In this document: positions 1 through 6,805 of the stretch, piece by piece
How positions within the stretch are numbered: position 1 is the first letter of the stretch
Layout: each line of letters starts with the position of its first letter
Origin: Propionibacteriaceae bacterium
Lineage (GTDB): Bacteria > Actinomycetota > Actinomycetes > Propionibacteriales > Propionibacteriaceae
DNA length: 12,095 bases
Assembly: GCA_031265725.1 (NCBI GenBank)
Contig: JAISCH010000093.1
Span: forward strand, 1-12,095
Direction of reading: 5' to 3'
Notes under the pieces: generated by a model
Told to the model about the DNA's origin: nothing
The model's input: the letters and a program-made list of their open reading frames with translations, nothing else
Database searches by the model: none
Made by a program: the position numbers and the translations under genes

Positions 1-747
1 CAAGACCCGCAAGACCAGACCAGGTTGGAGAATCTGGTGGAATTGGTGTCGGTGGCGGCGGAATTTGTGACGGCCGCGCACACTGTCGACCTGCCCGATG
101 AGGGCTTGGCAGCGGCCGCCGCCGAGCCGGACGACTCGCTTCCGGCCTTCTTGGAACGCATCGCTCTGGTGGCCGACTCGGACAGCCTGCCCGACGAGAA
201 CAGTGGGACGGTCACCCTGATGACGCTGCACACCGCCAAAGGGTTGGAATTCGACACGGTTTTCCTGACTGGCTTCGAGGATGGCATCTTCCCGCACATG
301 CGCGCTTTGCAGGATCCCGGTGAATTGCAGGAGGAGCGTCGGCTCGCCTATGTGGGCATCACCCGGGCCCGCAAGCGGCTCTATCTGACCAGGGCCGTCA
401 CCCGGATGATGTGGGGCACTCCGGCCTACAATCCGCAGAGCAGGTTCGTCGATGAGATTCCCGGCCAATTGATCGACTGGCGCAGGGTGGGGATGACGAA
501 TACGGGCTGGGAGGCCAGGTCGGCCGAACGATCGGTGTCCTCTCGGCAGCGGACTATGGGCGCGGCGGTGAAACCGGTCGGGCCGAGGCTGGACAGCGTG
601 GAAGTCGGTGGAAAGGTGATGCACAGCAAATTCGGCCTGGGCACCGTCATTGCCACGGACCAGGACCGGGGGACGGCTGACATCCGGTTCAAAGAAGCTG
701 GAGTGAAACGGCTCTCGCTGCAGCACGCGCCGCTGAGCAAACTGTAG
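1..747 (+). CDS. pcrA: ATP-dependent DNA helicase, UvrD/PcrA family (C-terminal part; 5' end outside window)
   Basis: SF1A helicase of DNA repair and replication restart; unwinds DNA with 3'-5' polarity using ATP. The frame is open from base 1, so only the last 248 residues are present and no start can be assigned. Seen: helicase motif V region (VTLMTLHTAKGLEFDTVFL, about residues 71-89) and motif VI (EERRLAYVGITRARKRLYL, about 112-130), both diagnostic for UvrD/PcrA/Rep. A variable linker follows, then a small basic C-terminal module (about 203-248, starting VGGKVMHSKFGLGTV) that matches the Tudor-like domain by which PcrA-type helicases contact RNA polymerase. That domain favours PcrA/UvrD1 over RecB-like or UvrD2-type helicases. 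The gene converges on the M23 peptidase gene, the arrangement I recall for uvrD1 (Rv0949) and Rv0950c in M. tuberculosis. It ends with TAG; nothing looks broken. Confidence 0.95.
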   Translation, partial: QDPQDQTRLENLVELVSVAAEFVTAAHTVDLPDEGLAAAAAEPDDSLPAFLERIALVADSDSLPDENSGTVTLMTLHTAKGLEFDTVFLTGFEDGIFPHMRALQDPGELQEERRLAYVGITRARKRLYLTRAVTRMMWGTPAYNPQSRFVDEIPGQLIDWRRVGMTNTGWEARSAERSVSSRQRTMGAAVKPVGPRLDSVEVGGKVMHSKFGLGTVIATDQDRGTADIRFKEAGVKRLSLQHAPLSKL

Positions 748-781
748 CTGACGTCAACTGGTCGGATACCAGGCGTCGCTG

Positions 782-815
782 GCCGGGTGGGGTGATTAGC
801 CAGGTGGGGCGATTA
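782..815. repeat. 17-bp tandem duplication in the convergent pcrA/M23 gap
   Basis: Bases 782-798 and 799-815 are two adjacent 17-bp units, gccgggtggggtgatta and gccaggtggggcgatta, differing at two positions. The second copy contains the TAA stop of the minus-strand peptidase gene (813-815), so the duplication sits at the 3' boundary of that gene and leaves a second TAA 17 bases further on, in another frame. It looks like a slippage or duplication scar with no evident function. The rest of the gap has only a weak 5-bp hairpin (758-772, CTGGT/ACCAG) without a T-run. Confidence 0.7.
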
Positions 816-1628
816 TTCGCCGTCGGTGGGCTGCTCTAGGTATTCGAGCGGGTCGGTGCCCTTGCCGTTCTTATAGAGGGAGAGGTGCAAGTGGCAACCG
901 GTGGAAAGCCCGGTGCTCCCGACGTAGCCGACGAGCTGGCCCTTCTCCACTTGCTCGCCGTCCTTGAGCAGGTTCTTCGACATGTGCAAGTAGGAAGTGG
1001 CGACTTGGTCCCCATTGAACTTGCCATGATCGATCTTGGCGGAATTTCCGGAGCCGCCGCTGTAGCCGCTGGTCACCCGGATGACCGTCCCGGACTGGGC
1101 CGCGTAGATCGGCTGGTTGCATTTGGCGGAGATGTCGATGCCGTCATGCAGGCGGTAGCGGTGCAGGATCGGGTGATAGCGCATCCCATAGCCGTTGCCG
1201 GGGCTGAGTGCGCCGTCTGTCGGCCAGAGGAATTCAGTCAATTTTTCGAGACGGTCGGCCTCGTCAAGGATTGCCTGATTCTCGTCGGCGAGTTGCCGTT
1301 GCCGATTCGCCAGTGCGGTCTCGGTGCTGGTCTTGGCGATTTCCGCGCCGTCTTGGGCGATGGCGTCTTGCCGCTGCTTGGCCAACTCGCCCACTGAGGG
1401 GGCCGCCGCCGCAGCATTGTTGTTATCCGCGAAAGCGGAGCCGGCACCAGCCGACTGCAGGGAGACGAAGGACAGCAGACCCGCCACCACCAAGGTGACA
1501 GCCACAATGCCAGCGCCGACTTTGCCCGCCGCAGTGTGCCAGAACACGGCAAAACTAGGGACTGCGCGGCGTGGACGGCTCGGCATTGCCCGTTTTGCTC
1601 GATGTGGCAGCAGCGGCTTCACACGCAC
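813..1628 (-). CDS. Membrane-anchored M23 family metallopeptidase (LytM-type)
   Basis: Predicted zinc-dependent endopeptidase acting on peptidoglycan cross-bridges outside the membrane. 271 residues: basic cytoplasmic N-terminus (1-34), one hydrophobic segment (about 38-58) acting as anchor or uncleaved signal, an Ala-rich linker, a helical Glu/Gln-rich coiled-coil stretch (about 78-132), then the M23 domain (about 135-265). Zinc/catalytic residues are visible: H161 and D165 (HDGID), H215 (YLHM), and H246/H248 (HLH), so it is probably active and not a degenerate LytM activator. C170 and C245 flank the active site and match a Cys pair often seen in actinobacterial homologues. The start is GTG, chosen because GGGAGGA (1636-1642) lies 7 bases upstream. 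It lies 84 bp downstream of the proline-rich membrane protein gene on the same strand, so co-transcription is possible. Its exact substrate bond cannot be read from sequence. Confidence 0.92.
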   Translation of the reverse strand: MRVKPLLPHRAKRAMPSRPRRAVPSFAVFWHTAAGKVGAGIVAVTLVVAGLLSFVSLQSAGAGSAFADNNNAAAAAPSVGELAKQRQDAIAQDGAEIAKTSTETALANRQRQLADENQAILDEADRLEKLTEFLWPTDGALSPGNGYGMRYHPILHRYRLHDGIDISAKCNQPIYAAQSGTVIRVTSGYSGGSGNSAKIDHGKFNGDQVATSYLHMSKNLLKDGEQVEKGQLVGYVGSTGLSTGCHLHLSLYKNGKGTDPLEYLEQPTDGE

Positions 1629-1657
1629 TTCTGAGTCCTCCCGGCTGATACAGAAAA

Positions 1658-1676
1658 TGACCTACTTACTAGGTCA
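1658..1676. promoter_or_regulatory. Perfect inverted repeat upstream of the M23 peptidase gene (candidate operator)
   Basis: TGACCTA-CTTAC-TAGGTCA: 7-bp arms with a 5-bp spacer, lying 15 bp upstream of the Shine-Dalgarno sequence. On the minus strand one arm creates TTGACC, a fair -35 hexamer, but no convincing -10 lies at the right distance, so the promoter itself is uncertain. It could be an operator or a 5'-UTR hairpin. No regulator is identified. Confidence 0.4.
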
Positions 1677-1700
1677 ACGCATTTAGCAACTATATCATTC

Positions 1701-1716
1701 CTGAGAGAGTTCTCAG
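1701..1716 (-). terminator. Small hairpin overlapping the stop of the proline-rich gene (weak terminator candidate)
   Basis: CTGAGA-GAGT-TCTCAG forms a perfect 6-bp stem that includes the TGA stop of the minus-strand gene (1713-1715). On the minus strand it is followed by GAATGATATAG with no T-run, so termination would be inefficient and read-through into the M23 gene is likely. It may only be a 3' end or processing structure. Confidence 0.25.
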
Positions 1717-4700
1717 AATTGGCTCAGTCTTTCCCCGGCCCGCATTGAGATCGCCTGCCATTGGGAGTCGGAGAAGTCGTAGTTGTCGGTCGGATTGGCC
1801 ATCAGATAGGCCACTCGGTTTTCCACCAGCACCACTGCGACCCGGTAGCGCACCACTTCGTTCTCGCTTTTGCGTTGTTCCACGACAAAGGTCTCGCCGC
1901 TGATCGTCACCGAGTTCAGCCCTGCTCCCTGAATGGAGTCCCCGAGCTGCACAGTAGCGGTGGATCCTTGCCTTTGACAGTTGGAAATGCTCTCCACCAG
2001 CCGGTTGACCAACTCTCCAGCCTGCTTTTGATCGATGAAGGTGTAGACCACCTCGTCAATCCCCATCGCGCGGCTGGGCGGGCTGTTCGGGTCGTCACCG
2101 AGGATGTAAGTCGAACGGAAGGTCTGCTCCGCAGCAGCGACTTCGGGGAATCCGCTGCCCTCGCATTGGGTGCCGAGGGACTGCAACGAATTGGATGGCT
2201 TAGTGGAATCCCATACTCCTGCGCCATTAGTAATTCTAGGTAGATCAACTTTGGACAGCCAGCCCGGAGTGTCCACTGCTGGCGGCACGACTTTGACCAC
2301 TCCGGGGGTGCTGGGGCAGGCCCCTTGCGTGCCCTGCGCACAGAGCCGATTGAGCACCGGGAGGGCGGCGGTCGCCAAATTCACTGGAGGCACCGGCTCA
2401 GTCGGGGAACTTAGGTCAAGAATGGAGATTGTTCGCCCGGTACGCGAAAAAAAAACCGTGTGATAGGCCGCAGCAGGCTCACTTTGGTAGTAGATCGTGA
2501 CTGCTCCGGCCTCGTCCGCCACACTCGCTACTTCGTAGAAACTGACAATTTGGGCTGGGGTCCCGGGGCATGAGCTGGCTTGGCTCCGCCGTCCCAGATA
2601 CGCCGCCGCCGCAGTCTCCACGTCGGCATAGCTGTAGACGCTGTGGGCAGCGGTCTGGGTGGCGTTGCCGGTGGCGGTGAATCCACGCTTGTCGGTGCGG
2701 TTCGGCGATTCGGCGTTGCCCGGTTCCGTGGCCATGCACAGCGGTGGGACGACATCCTCGCCATCTGGGATTTGGGTCCATCCCGGAGCGCCGTACTCAG
2801 CAAGGTCTTGGCTGGTCACCAATTGGTCCGCCGATGAGACGCCGGGAGTGGGTCCGGCTTGAGCGCCTTGGGACAGCACCCACATGATCCCAATGGCCAC
2901 CAGGATGACGACTATCAGCCCCAGTAGCGAGAATAGGAAGATTTTCATCCCCCGGCGCTTCTTCTCCGGCTCCGGACTCGGTGCCGTCTCAATGATCGAC
3001 GCCGTATTCTCCGCAGTCGGTGGCCACACCTGGTCAGCCAGCGCCGGACGGTCGGGCTGGGCAGCGGCCTGGGGTGCCGAAACGGGCAGGACGGAGGCAG
3101 TCGCTACCGCAGTCGGTATGGCCGCAGCGGGTGGTTGGACGCCGGGAGCGGCAGGCGGCACACCTGTTGGAACGGGGGCGGGAGCCGGTGCTCGGCGGGG
3201 CTCCTCACTATTGGCCAGCCGACGCAGCAGCACGGTGTCTTCCATCTTCCCGCGCGGCCTTCCCGGCGCGGTTCCAGCCCAATCTGAGACGTTGATGACG
3301 TCGTTGGCTGGCTCGTTTGGGTTGAGGGACCAGTCGCTCAAAGTGATCGGCTTGTCCGACACTGGGGCGAAGGGTGAGTTGTCGGGCTGCTGGGCGGGGA
3401 CTCGCGGAGTGGGGACGGCGGTTGGTGGGATTTGCTGGACCGGCGCGGCAAGCGGTGCTTGTTGAACTGGGGCGGCAAGCGGTGCCTGCTGGGCAGGAGT
3501 GGCTGGCATAGCCGGAGGAGTGCCTGCCTGCGTTCGGCCTTGCAGCGTCGGCGGCTTGTCTGGAACCGGCTTTTTCGGGGCCACTGGATCCCAATGTGAC
3601 AATCCGCGCACTGGCACGGAGCGCGGGGGTGGCTGCGACTGCGCGGTGACGGTGCGATTGGCTGTGATCGCCTCGTAAACGGGGTCCTCAGCGAGCAAAG
3701 CCTGTAGCCCGGTGAGCTTCGGCGGCTCCGGCTGCGCCGGTTGTTCCGGCAATGGGTGCGGAACGGGCGCGGGCGCGGCACTTTGAGTGCGGGGAAGCGT
3801 CGGTTGGGCACCCATTCCAGTCGGCTGGATGGGAACGCCAGTTGGCTGCGGCTGCGGGGCCAAGCCGACGGCCTGCCGCAGCGGCGGCATAGCTGCCGGT
3901 TGGACGGGCACCCCAGTCGGCTGAATTGGGACATTGCTGGGCGAGACCGGCTGGGCGGTTGGCCGAGCGGTCGGCTGGGCGACGAATGCGGTCCCGGCGA
4001 ATTGGTCAGCGGCAGAGGCCGGATAGCTGGCAGTGGGCGGAAGCGACTGCGGGGGAGTCGGCTGAATCGGTTGTGGTTGTGGTTGCACGCCGACCGGATC
4101 GGTCACCGGGGGGACCCCGAGGCTGGCCCAGTCAATCCTTGGCGCTGGGCGCACTATCGGGCTGTGTGGACGACTGCTGCTGTACGGCGGGCGGGCCGCT
4201 GGGTCCGGTGCTCCGGGGGCGGCGGCCTCGTACGGACGGGCTGTGCTGCCGGGCGTTGGGACTGCTGCTCCCGGGGTTGCCAAGGTCGGTTCGGCGGCCG
4301 ACACTGGGGTCGGCTGTGGCACCGGGATCGCGCTCGGCGCTGTTGGGGCGGCCGGAGCGATACCAGTCGGGTAACTGGTGTACGCCGAGAGGCTGAACCG
4401 CTGCGGCGTGCCAGTCGGCGGGGCCACGTATTGCTGCGGGATGGCGCGCGACGGAGCGGGCGGCGTCGGGTTGGTCAGCGATGGGGCTGGCGTTGCCGGG
4501 ATGGGCTGTGGAGCCGGGGCGGGCGTTGCCGGATACTGCGGCATCGGGTTGGCTGTTGCCGGATACTGCTGCGTCGGGTTGGTCAGCGACGGAGCGGGTG
4601 TTGCCGGATACTGCGGAGTCGGCGGGACTGGCGCTGCCGTCGGTGCTAGCCGAGGGAGGGCGGGGTCGAAGGTCGCCGGGTCGAACGCCAACCGCGCCGC

Positions 4701-5279
4701 ACCGGCTTGCGGAGTTACTGGCGGCACGGGGTTGGCCTGGGGCACTGGGTTGAACTGGGGTGCCGGATTGGCCTGGGTGATCGGATTGAACTGGGACACC
4801 GGCTGGGGTTCCGGGTTGAACTGGGCCGGGTTGAACTGGGACGCCGGAACAGTTGGAGCCGGTGCGGGCGTGGCCAGCGGAGCCACCGGGGCGACGGCTG
4901 GCGGCATAGCTGCCGGATTCGTCGGCGCAACTGGATAGCCCGGGTTCTGCGCCGGGTTGAAGGTTGGCGTCGGCTGCTGCGGACGGGTGGCCGTCCGCCA
5001 GCTTGAGAGCGACGATGGCGGCGTAGCGGCGGCAGGGTATTGTGCCGGTGAACGTGAGATGCCCGGATAGTAGGAACGCCGAGCGGGGACGGTGCCCTGC
5101 GGATTGGTGTCGCTCGTCGGCGAGACCGAACCGGGGCGCATGACTAGTGGAACTTCTGGGAGCTGGGGGAGGTCGGGCCAGATCGAGCTATCGTCCAACG
5201 GGGAGGGCCGAGGCGCCTGCTGAGGTTGCTCAGGCGTTACGGGTGTGGGAACTTGATAACCAAAACCTTGATCTGTCAA
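1713..5279 (-). CDS. Giant proline-rich single-pass membrane protein with tandem PknH_C-like extracellular sensor domain
   Basis: 1,188 residues from a TTG start, chosen because GGAAGGGAG (5288-5296) lies 8 bases upstream; the GTG at 5301-5303 extends the frame by 8 residues but has no ribosome-binding site. Residues 1 to about 770 are low-complexity Pro/Ala/Gln/Thr sequence, predicted cytoplasmic and disordered, with QYPATPAP, FNP, QPTGVP and QQAPLAAPV repeats. A basic KKRRG stop-transfer motif precedes one membrane helix (about 778-802). The outside region (about 804-1188) has six cysteines (C848, C904, C980, C988, C1039, C1101) and reads as two related domains: VYSY...C and VYTF...C each place Tyr exactly 22 residues before Cys (Y882/C904, Y1079/C1101). 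This resembles the extracellular sensor of mycobacterial PknH (PknH_C-like), but there is no kinase domain. T682 in EDTVLL fits a pTxxL FHA-docking site. Topology and sensor resemblance are inference; ligand and function are unknown. By position it corresponds to Rv0954 next to PerM in M. tuberculosis. Confidence 0.85.
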   Translation of the reverse strand: MTDQGFGYQVPTPVTPEQPQQAPRPSPLDDSSIWPDLPQLPEVPLVMRPGSVSPTSDTNPQGTVPARRSYYPGISRSPAQYPAAATPPSSLSSWRTATRPQQPTPTFNPAQNPGYPVAPTNPAAMPPAVAPVAPLATPAPAPTVPASQFNPAQFNPEPQPVSQFNPITQANPAPQFNPVPQANPVPPVTPQAGAARLAFDPATFDPALPRLAPTAAPVPPTPQYPATPAPSLTNPTQQYPATANPMPQYPATPAPAPQPIPATPAPSLTNPTPPAPSRAIPQQYVAPPTGTPQRFSLSAYTSYPTGIAPAAPTAPSAIPVPQPTPVSAAEPTLATPGAAVPTPGSTARPYEAAAPGAPDPAARPPYSSSRPHSPIVRPAPRIDWASLGVPPVTDPVGVQPQPQPIQPTPPQSLPPTASYPASAADQFAGTAFVAQPTARPTAQPVSPSNVPIQPTGVPVQPAAMPPLRQAVGLAPQPQPTGVPIQPTGMGAQPTLPRTQSAAPAPVPHPLPEQPAQPEPPKLTGLQALLAEDPVYEAITANRTVTAQSQPPPRSVPVRGLSHWDPVAPKKPVPDKPPTLQGRTQAGTPPAMPATPAQQAPLAAPVQQAPLAAPVQQIPPTAVPTPRVPAQQPDNSPFAPVSDKPITLSDWSLNPNEPANDVINVSDWAGTAPGRPRGKMEDTVLLRRLANSEEPRRAPAPAPVPTGVPPAAPGVQPPAAAIPTAVATASVLPVSAPQAAAQPDRPALADQVWPPTAENTASIIETAPSPEPEKKRRGMKIFLFSLLGLIVVILVAIGIMWVLSQGAQAGPTPGVSSADQLVTSQDLAEYGAPGWTQIPDGEDVVPPLCMATEPGNAESPNRTDKRGFTATGNATQTAAHSVYSYADVETAAAAYLGRRSQASSCPGTPAQIVSFYEVASVADEAGAVTIYYQSEPAAAYHTVFFSRTGRTISILDLSSPTEPVPPVNLATAALPVLNRLCAQGTQGACPSTPGVVKVVPPAVDTPGWLSKVDLPRITNGAGVWDSTKPSNSLQSLGTQCEGSGFPEVAAAEQTFRSTYILGDDPNSPPSRAMGIDEVVYTFIDQKQAGELVNRLVESISNCQRQGSTATVQLGDSIQGAGLNSVTISGETFVVEQRKSENEVVRYRVAVVLVENRVAYLMANPTDNYDFSDSQWQAISMRAGERLSQF
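3432..3485 (-). repeat. 27-bp tandem repeat encoding QQAPLAAPV
   Basis: The segment GCGGCAAGCGGTGC occurs at 3445-3458 and 3472-3485, exactly 27 bp apart. It encodes two successive nine-residue units (QQAPLAAPV) in the disordered tail. Being a multiple of three, the repeat can expand or contract without shifting frame. Confidence 0.7.
4449..4614 (-). repeat. Imperfect DNA repeats encoding QYPATPAP/SLTNPT units
   Basis: GTTGCCGGATACTGC occurs identically at 4525-4539, 4555-4569 and 4600-4614 (steps of 30 and 45 bp). A longer 35-bp unit beginning GTCGGGTTGGTCAGCGA recurs at 4465-4499 and 4573-4607 with a few mismatches. Translated, they give QYPAT(P/A) and APSLTNPT modules of the cytoplasmic tail. 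All spacings preserve frame, which suggests growth by in-frame duplication. Confidence 0.75.
4728..4845 (-). repeat. FNP / NP(V/A)P repeat block
   Basis: This part of the proline-rich gene encodes closely spaced FNP motifs (SQFNPAQFNPEPQ, then SQFNPITQANP and PQFNPVPQANP). At DNA level the + strand shows repeated TTGAACTGGG-type words. It is the most regular aromatic-containing stretch of the tail and is distinct from the QYPATPAP block. I do not recognise it as a known binding motif. Confidence 0.65.
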
Positions 5280-5327
5280 GATTGCATCTCCCTTCCAAAG
5301 CACGCCAAGAGCACAACTCCATAACCA

Positions 5328-5359
5328 GTCTAGCCAGCAAGTCTAGACCAACAGGTCTA
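5328..5359. promoter_or_regulatory. Cluster of GTCTA repeats and a TAGACC/GGTCTA inverted repeat upstream of the proline-rich gene
   Basis: GTCTA occurs at 5328, 5341 and 5355, about 13-14 bp apart. A perfect inverted repeat TAGACC-AACA-GGTCTA covers 5344-5359. On the minus strand two TAGACT words of TAnnnT type lie in the same stretch and could serve as -10 boxes for the large gene, but neither has a good -35. It is a candidate operator/promoter region read from pattern only. Confidence 0.4.
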
Positions 5360-5437
5360 TGAAACCTTGACGAATGGATCAAGTTTTGCTTTCTTGGAGT
5401 TTCCGCTAAGGATTTGACTTCCGAAAGGAACTTTGCG

Positions 5438-5452
5438 GGGCCAACTTGGCCC
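5438..5452. promoter_or_regulatory. Perfect 15-bp palindrome in the divergent intergenic region
   Basis: GGGCCAA-C-TTGGCCC, followed on the + strand by TACTTTTA. It lies 50 bp before the perM-like start. The one-base centre suits a DNA-level protein site; as RNA it would fold as a 5-bp stem with a 5-nt loop and a short T-rich tail. TACTTT (5453-5458) could be a -10 box for the plus-strand gene. No regulator can be named. Confidence 0.35.
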
Positions 5453-5501
5453 TACTTTTAGTTGTCAAGGCGTGTCCGTGATGAATCCAAGTTGAGAAGT
5501 T

Positions 5502-6788
5502 GTGAGGATTGAGGACGTGGTGGATTCTAAGCAGCGCCGATGGCGATTATTCCGGGAGCCGGAAGCCCAGTCGCTTGCGGATACCCGCGACCCGCTGCCG
5601 CTGTTCCCCTGGCCACTCGCCGCGCTGGCCAGCGGCGTCGCTGCGGCCCTGGCCGGATGGCTGGTGATGGCTGGAATATCTTTGGTCGCCTGGTCGCAGG
5701 CATTGACTATGCCGCTATCGGAAGTTTTTGGATTTGCCACCGGGTCGTGGCTGTTGGCAAATGGGCTGCCATTAACCGGCGACGGCTATTCGATCACGAT
5801 TGTCCCGCTGGGTATTAGCGGGCTTTCGGTAATTCTGTGCCGCTGGAGCAGCCGTTATGCCGCCCGGCAGGCGCAATTGGCGCGTCCCGGCATGAATCGG
5901 ATGAACGCCGCCTGGCGGGTCGCCGTCCTGACCGCGCTGGGATATTTGGTCGTGGTCGCGTTGCTGGCCATCACCTCTGGGCAGTTGGAAGCTATCGGCA
6001 GTGGGCTGACCGGTGGTTCTTTGATCGCTGTCGTCGGTGCGAGTTGGGGCTGTGCGGCATTCTTCCAACTCTTCACCTCCCAAGTCCCACCCTGGCTGAT
6101 CCGGCTGGGACGGGGCATCAAAGCTGGCGCGGCGGTGCTGGCGCTCAGCGCTGCTGTCGCGCTGGCTGTGGCCGTGATCCTAGGCGGCGAGCGTGTCGAA
6201 GCCTTGGAAGCCGGGCTTGAGTTGGATCAATGGGGCAGTGTCACTTGGGGTTTCACCGTCTTGGCCTATCTGCCGAATGCTTTGGCTTGGGTGCTGTCCT
6301 GGATGCTCGGCGCAGGTTTCAGCGTGGGAACAGGCTCCCTGGTCACCCTGTCCGGGGTGCAACTCGGGATGCTTCCCGATTTGCCGATGCTCGGGATTCT
6401 GCCCGCCCCCGGCGTCACTCCGGCGGCAATGCTTTGCTGGATGGGGGTCGGAGTCGTCGCCGGTCTGGCCGCTGGGACAGTGGTTACTTTCCCCAGGCCG
6501 CTCCCGCAGTTGTGGCTGAGTGGCCTGGTCAGCGTCGGCTCCGGATTGTTGCTGGCTGGGATCGTGCTGGTGCTGGCCTGGGCCAGCCGGGGCGACTTGG
6601 GCGTGCTGCGGCTCACCGGAATGGGGCCGCAACTCGCCGAGCTGGCGTTGGTCGCACCGGCGTTGATCGCGCTTAGCTCCGCTATCGCCGGGCTGGCTTT
6701 CGGCTTGCGGGGCGGTGACGCCGCCCTGGTGGTGGCCGATCAGCCGCCAGGGCTTGATTCCGTTGCGGGCAGTGTGGACGAAGGGTGA
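5502..6788 (+). CDS. perM: PerM-like polytopic membrane protein (DUF6350 family)
   Basis: 428-residue integral membrane protein with about nine or ten hydrophobic segments (roughly 37-65, 97-113, 138-158, 170-190, 206-228, 249-272, 305-330, 336-360, 378-402) and a charged N-terminus. The Gly/Leu-rich GTGSLVTLSGVQLG segment followed by LPMLGILP (about 276-301) fits DUF6350. As I recall, M. tuberculosis PerM (Rv0955) is the studied member: needed for persistence and linked to divisome protein FtsB, and followed directly by purN and purH as here. The start is uncertain: GTG 5502 is used; GTG 5517 (AGGA 8 bases upstream) or 5520 would shorten it by 5-6 residues. It is divergent from the proline-rich protein gene, and 33 bp separate its TGA from purN. 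A transporter-like role cannot be excluded from sequence alone. Confidence 0.85.
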   Translation: MRIEDVVDSKQRRWRLFREPEAQSLADTRDPLPLFPWPLAALASGVAAALAGWLVMAGISLVAWSQALTMPLSEVFGFATGSWLLANGLPLTGDGYSITIVPLGISGLSVILCRWSSRYAARQAQLARPGMNRMNAAWRVAVLTALGYLVVVALLAITSGQLEAIGSGLTGGSLIAVVGASWGCAAFFQLFTSQVPPWLIRLGRGIKAGAAVLALSAAVALAVAVILGGERVEALEAGLELDQWGSVTWGFTVLAYLPNALAWVLSWMLGAGFSVGTGSLVTLSGVQLGMLPDLPMLGILPAPGVTPAAMLCWMGVGVVAGLAAGTVVTFPRPLPQLWLSGLVSVGSGLLLAGIVLVLAWASRGDLGVLRLTGMGPQLAELALVAPALIALSSAIAGLAFGLRGGDAALVVADQPPGLDSVAGSVDEG

Positions 6789-6805
6789 ACGCCGCCCGCT
6801 TGGCT

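Noticed and set aside
205..237. Helicase fragment as a pseudogene
   Set aside because: It looks truncated only because it starts at the window edge. The frame is open from base 1 and motifs V and VI are intact.
758..772. CTGGT/ACCAG hairpin as a bidirectional terminator between pcrA and the M23 gene
   Set aside because: The stem is only 5 bp and there is no T-run on either side.
885..1397. 170-codon + strand frame over the M23 gene
   Set aside because: It is antisense to a clear M23 domain with intact H/D/HxH residues and has no family resemblance.
3741..4649. Open frames of 156-302 codons on the + strand across the proline-rich gene
   Set aside because: Their Gly/Arg/Trp-rich products are reverse reading of Pro/Ala/Gln codon repeats. 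The minus frame has a ribosome site, a membrane helix and a folded domain.
4449..4845. Repeats considered as a CRISPR array or intergenic satellite
   Set aside because: Copies are imperfect, unevenly spaced, have no unique spacers of constant length, and translate to in-frame Pro-rich peptide units.
1713..5279. The large protein as a Ser/Thr kinase (PknH-like)
   Set aside because: No glycine loop, HRD or DFG motif occurs anywhere in it; the N-terminal region is low-complexity throughout.
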